The position numbers and the translations under genes were made by a program. The notes under the pieces are model-generated. The model had not been told where the DNA came from, did no database searches, and saw only the letters and a list, made by a program, of their open reading frames with translations. Shown here in pieces: positions 5,331 through 5,446 of a stretch of 5,446 nt of DNA. The stretch lies in assembly GCF_029762515.1 (NCBI RefSeq), contig NZ_JARVGN010000126.1, positions 1-5,446 of the forward strand, given 5' to 3'. How positions within the stretch are numbered: the stretch's first letter is position 1; each line of letters starts with the position of its first letter. The stretch comes from Methanocalculus sp. (GTDB lineage Archaea; Halobacteriota; Methanomicrobia; Methanomicrobiales; Methanocorpusculaceae).

Positions 5331-5446
5331 TCAGGGGGCGGTGTACGCATTGGCGAAGCAGGTGATTCCGATGAGGACAGCGCTCTTCTTTGAGCGGATC
5401 AGGAAGTGCGACGGGCTCAGGCGGATCGAGGTGAGGCTGCCGTAGG
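5331..5446 (-). CDS. C-terminal end of an unidentified minus-strand reading frame (partial)
   Basis: From the window edge the minus strand reads 37 codons with almost entirely C or G third positions (ends ...ITCFANAYTAP) and stops at TGA, bases 5333-5331. The upstream part lies outside the window, so no family can be given. A competing plus-strand frame (5161-5445) covers the same bases, but its early part is antisense to the better-supported minus-strand gene and its codon use is less typical. The 83 bases between this stop and the next minus-strand gene contain a short GATGC-type tandem repeat (ATCGC units on the plus strand at 5301-5310) and no evident promoter. Confidence 0.35.
   Translation of the reverse strand, partial: YGSLTSIRLSPSHFLIRSKKSAVLIGITCFANAYTAP

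Noticed and set aside
5161..5445. Plus-strand 94-codon reading frame at the right end
   Set aside because: It is antisense to the start of the minus-strand 129-residue gene and to the partial minus-strand frame, both of which have stronger third-position G/C bias. It has no ribosome binding site.
1..5446. tRNA, CRISPR array, integrase or transposase
   Set aside because: I found no tRNA-like cloverleaf, no repeat-spacer array and no recombinase motifs in any frame, so the mobility mechanism of the cassette is not visible here.

Overview
The window looks like a GC-rich prokaryotic chromosome, with strong third-codon G/C bias in both flanks, that carries a more AT-rich inserted defence-type gene cassette. 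Strong AGGAGG/GAGGAGG ribosome binding sites, a TTTATTTATT box upstream of the cassette and the codon style of the flanks would fit a euryarchaeon such as a member of the Methanomicrobiales. A GC-rich bacterium is not excluded; this is an impression, not an identification.

Layout. (1) Positions 1-348 hold the 3' end of a plus-strand gene of unknown function, apparently broken by a frameshift near 110-120. (2) Positions 349-623 hold an AT-rich leader with a possible TATA box and a doubtful 60-residue ORF whose stop overlaps the next start (ATGA). (3) Positions 624-4614 hold a compact plus-strand operon of three genes: a 90-residue acidic protein, a 798-residue SMC/Rad50-like ABC ATPase, and a 451-residue DUF262-HNH nuclease. 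The ATPase carries a CPLC zinc-hook motif, a C-terminal HEPN-like R-x5-H motif and a terminal zinc-binding C-x2-C...C-x3-H. The first two genes overlap by 50 bases and the next two are 15 bases apart. (4) Positions 4636-4791 hold a small ORF whose last 28 codons are a 92% copy of the 3' end of the left flanking gene, so the cassette lies between direct copies of a gene tail. (5) Positions 4858-5247 hold a minus-strand gene, possibly PIN-like. The last bases hold the C-terminal end of another minus-strand reading frame.

How the genes may work together. The ATPase resembles the RloC/PrrC plan, in which an ABC/SMC-like sensor with a zinc hook controls a C-terminal HEPN-class RNase. The DUF262 protein has the QR-xY-W and DGQQR motifs of GmrS/Dnd-associated DUF262 NTPases, followed by an intact HNH nuclease. 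An NTPase-controlled DNA nuclease, an ATPase with a likely RNase tail and a small acidic partner in one operon suggest an anti-phage system with both a DNA-cleaving and an RNA-cleaving arm. The gene set may correspond to, or be a variant of, a described ATPase + DUF262 three-gene system such as Menshen. That link is from memory and was not tested.
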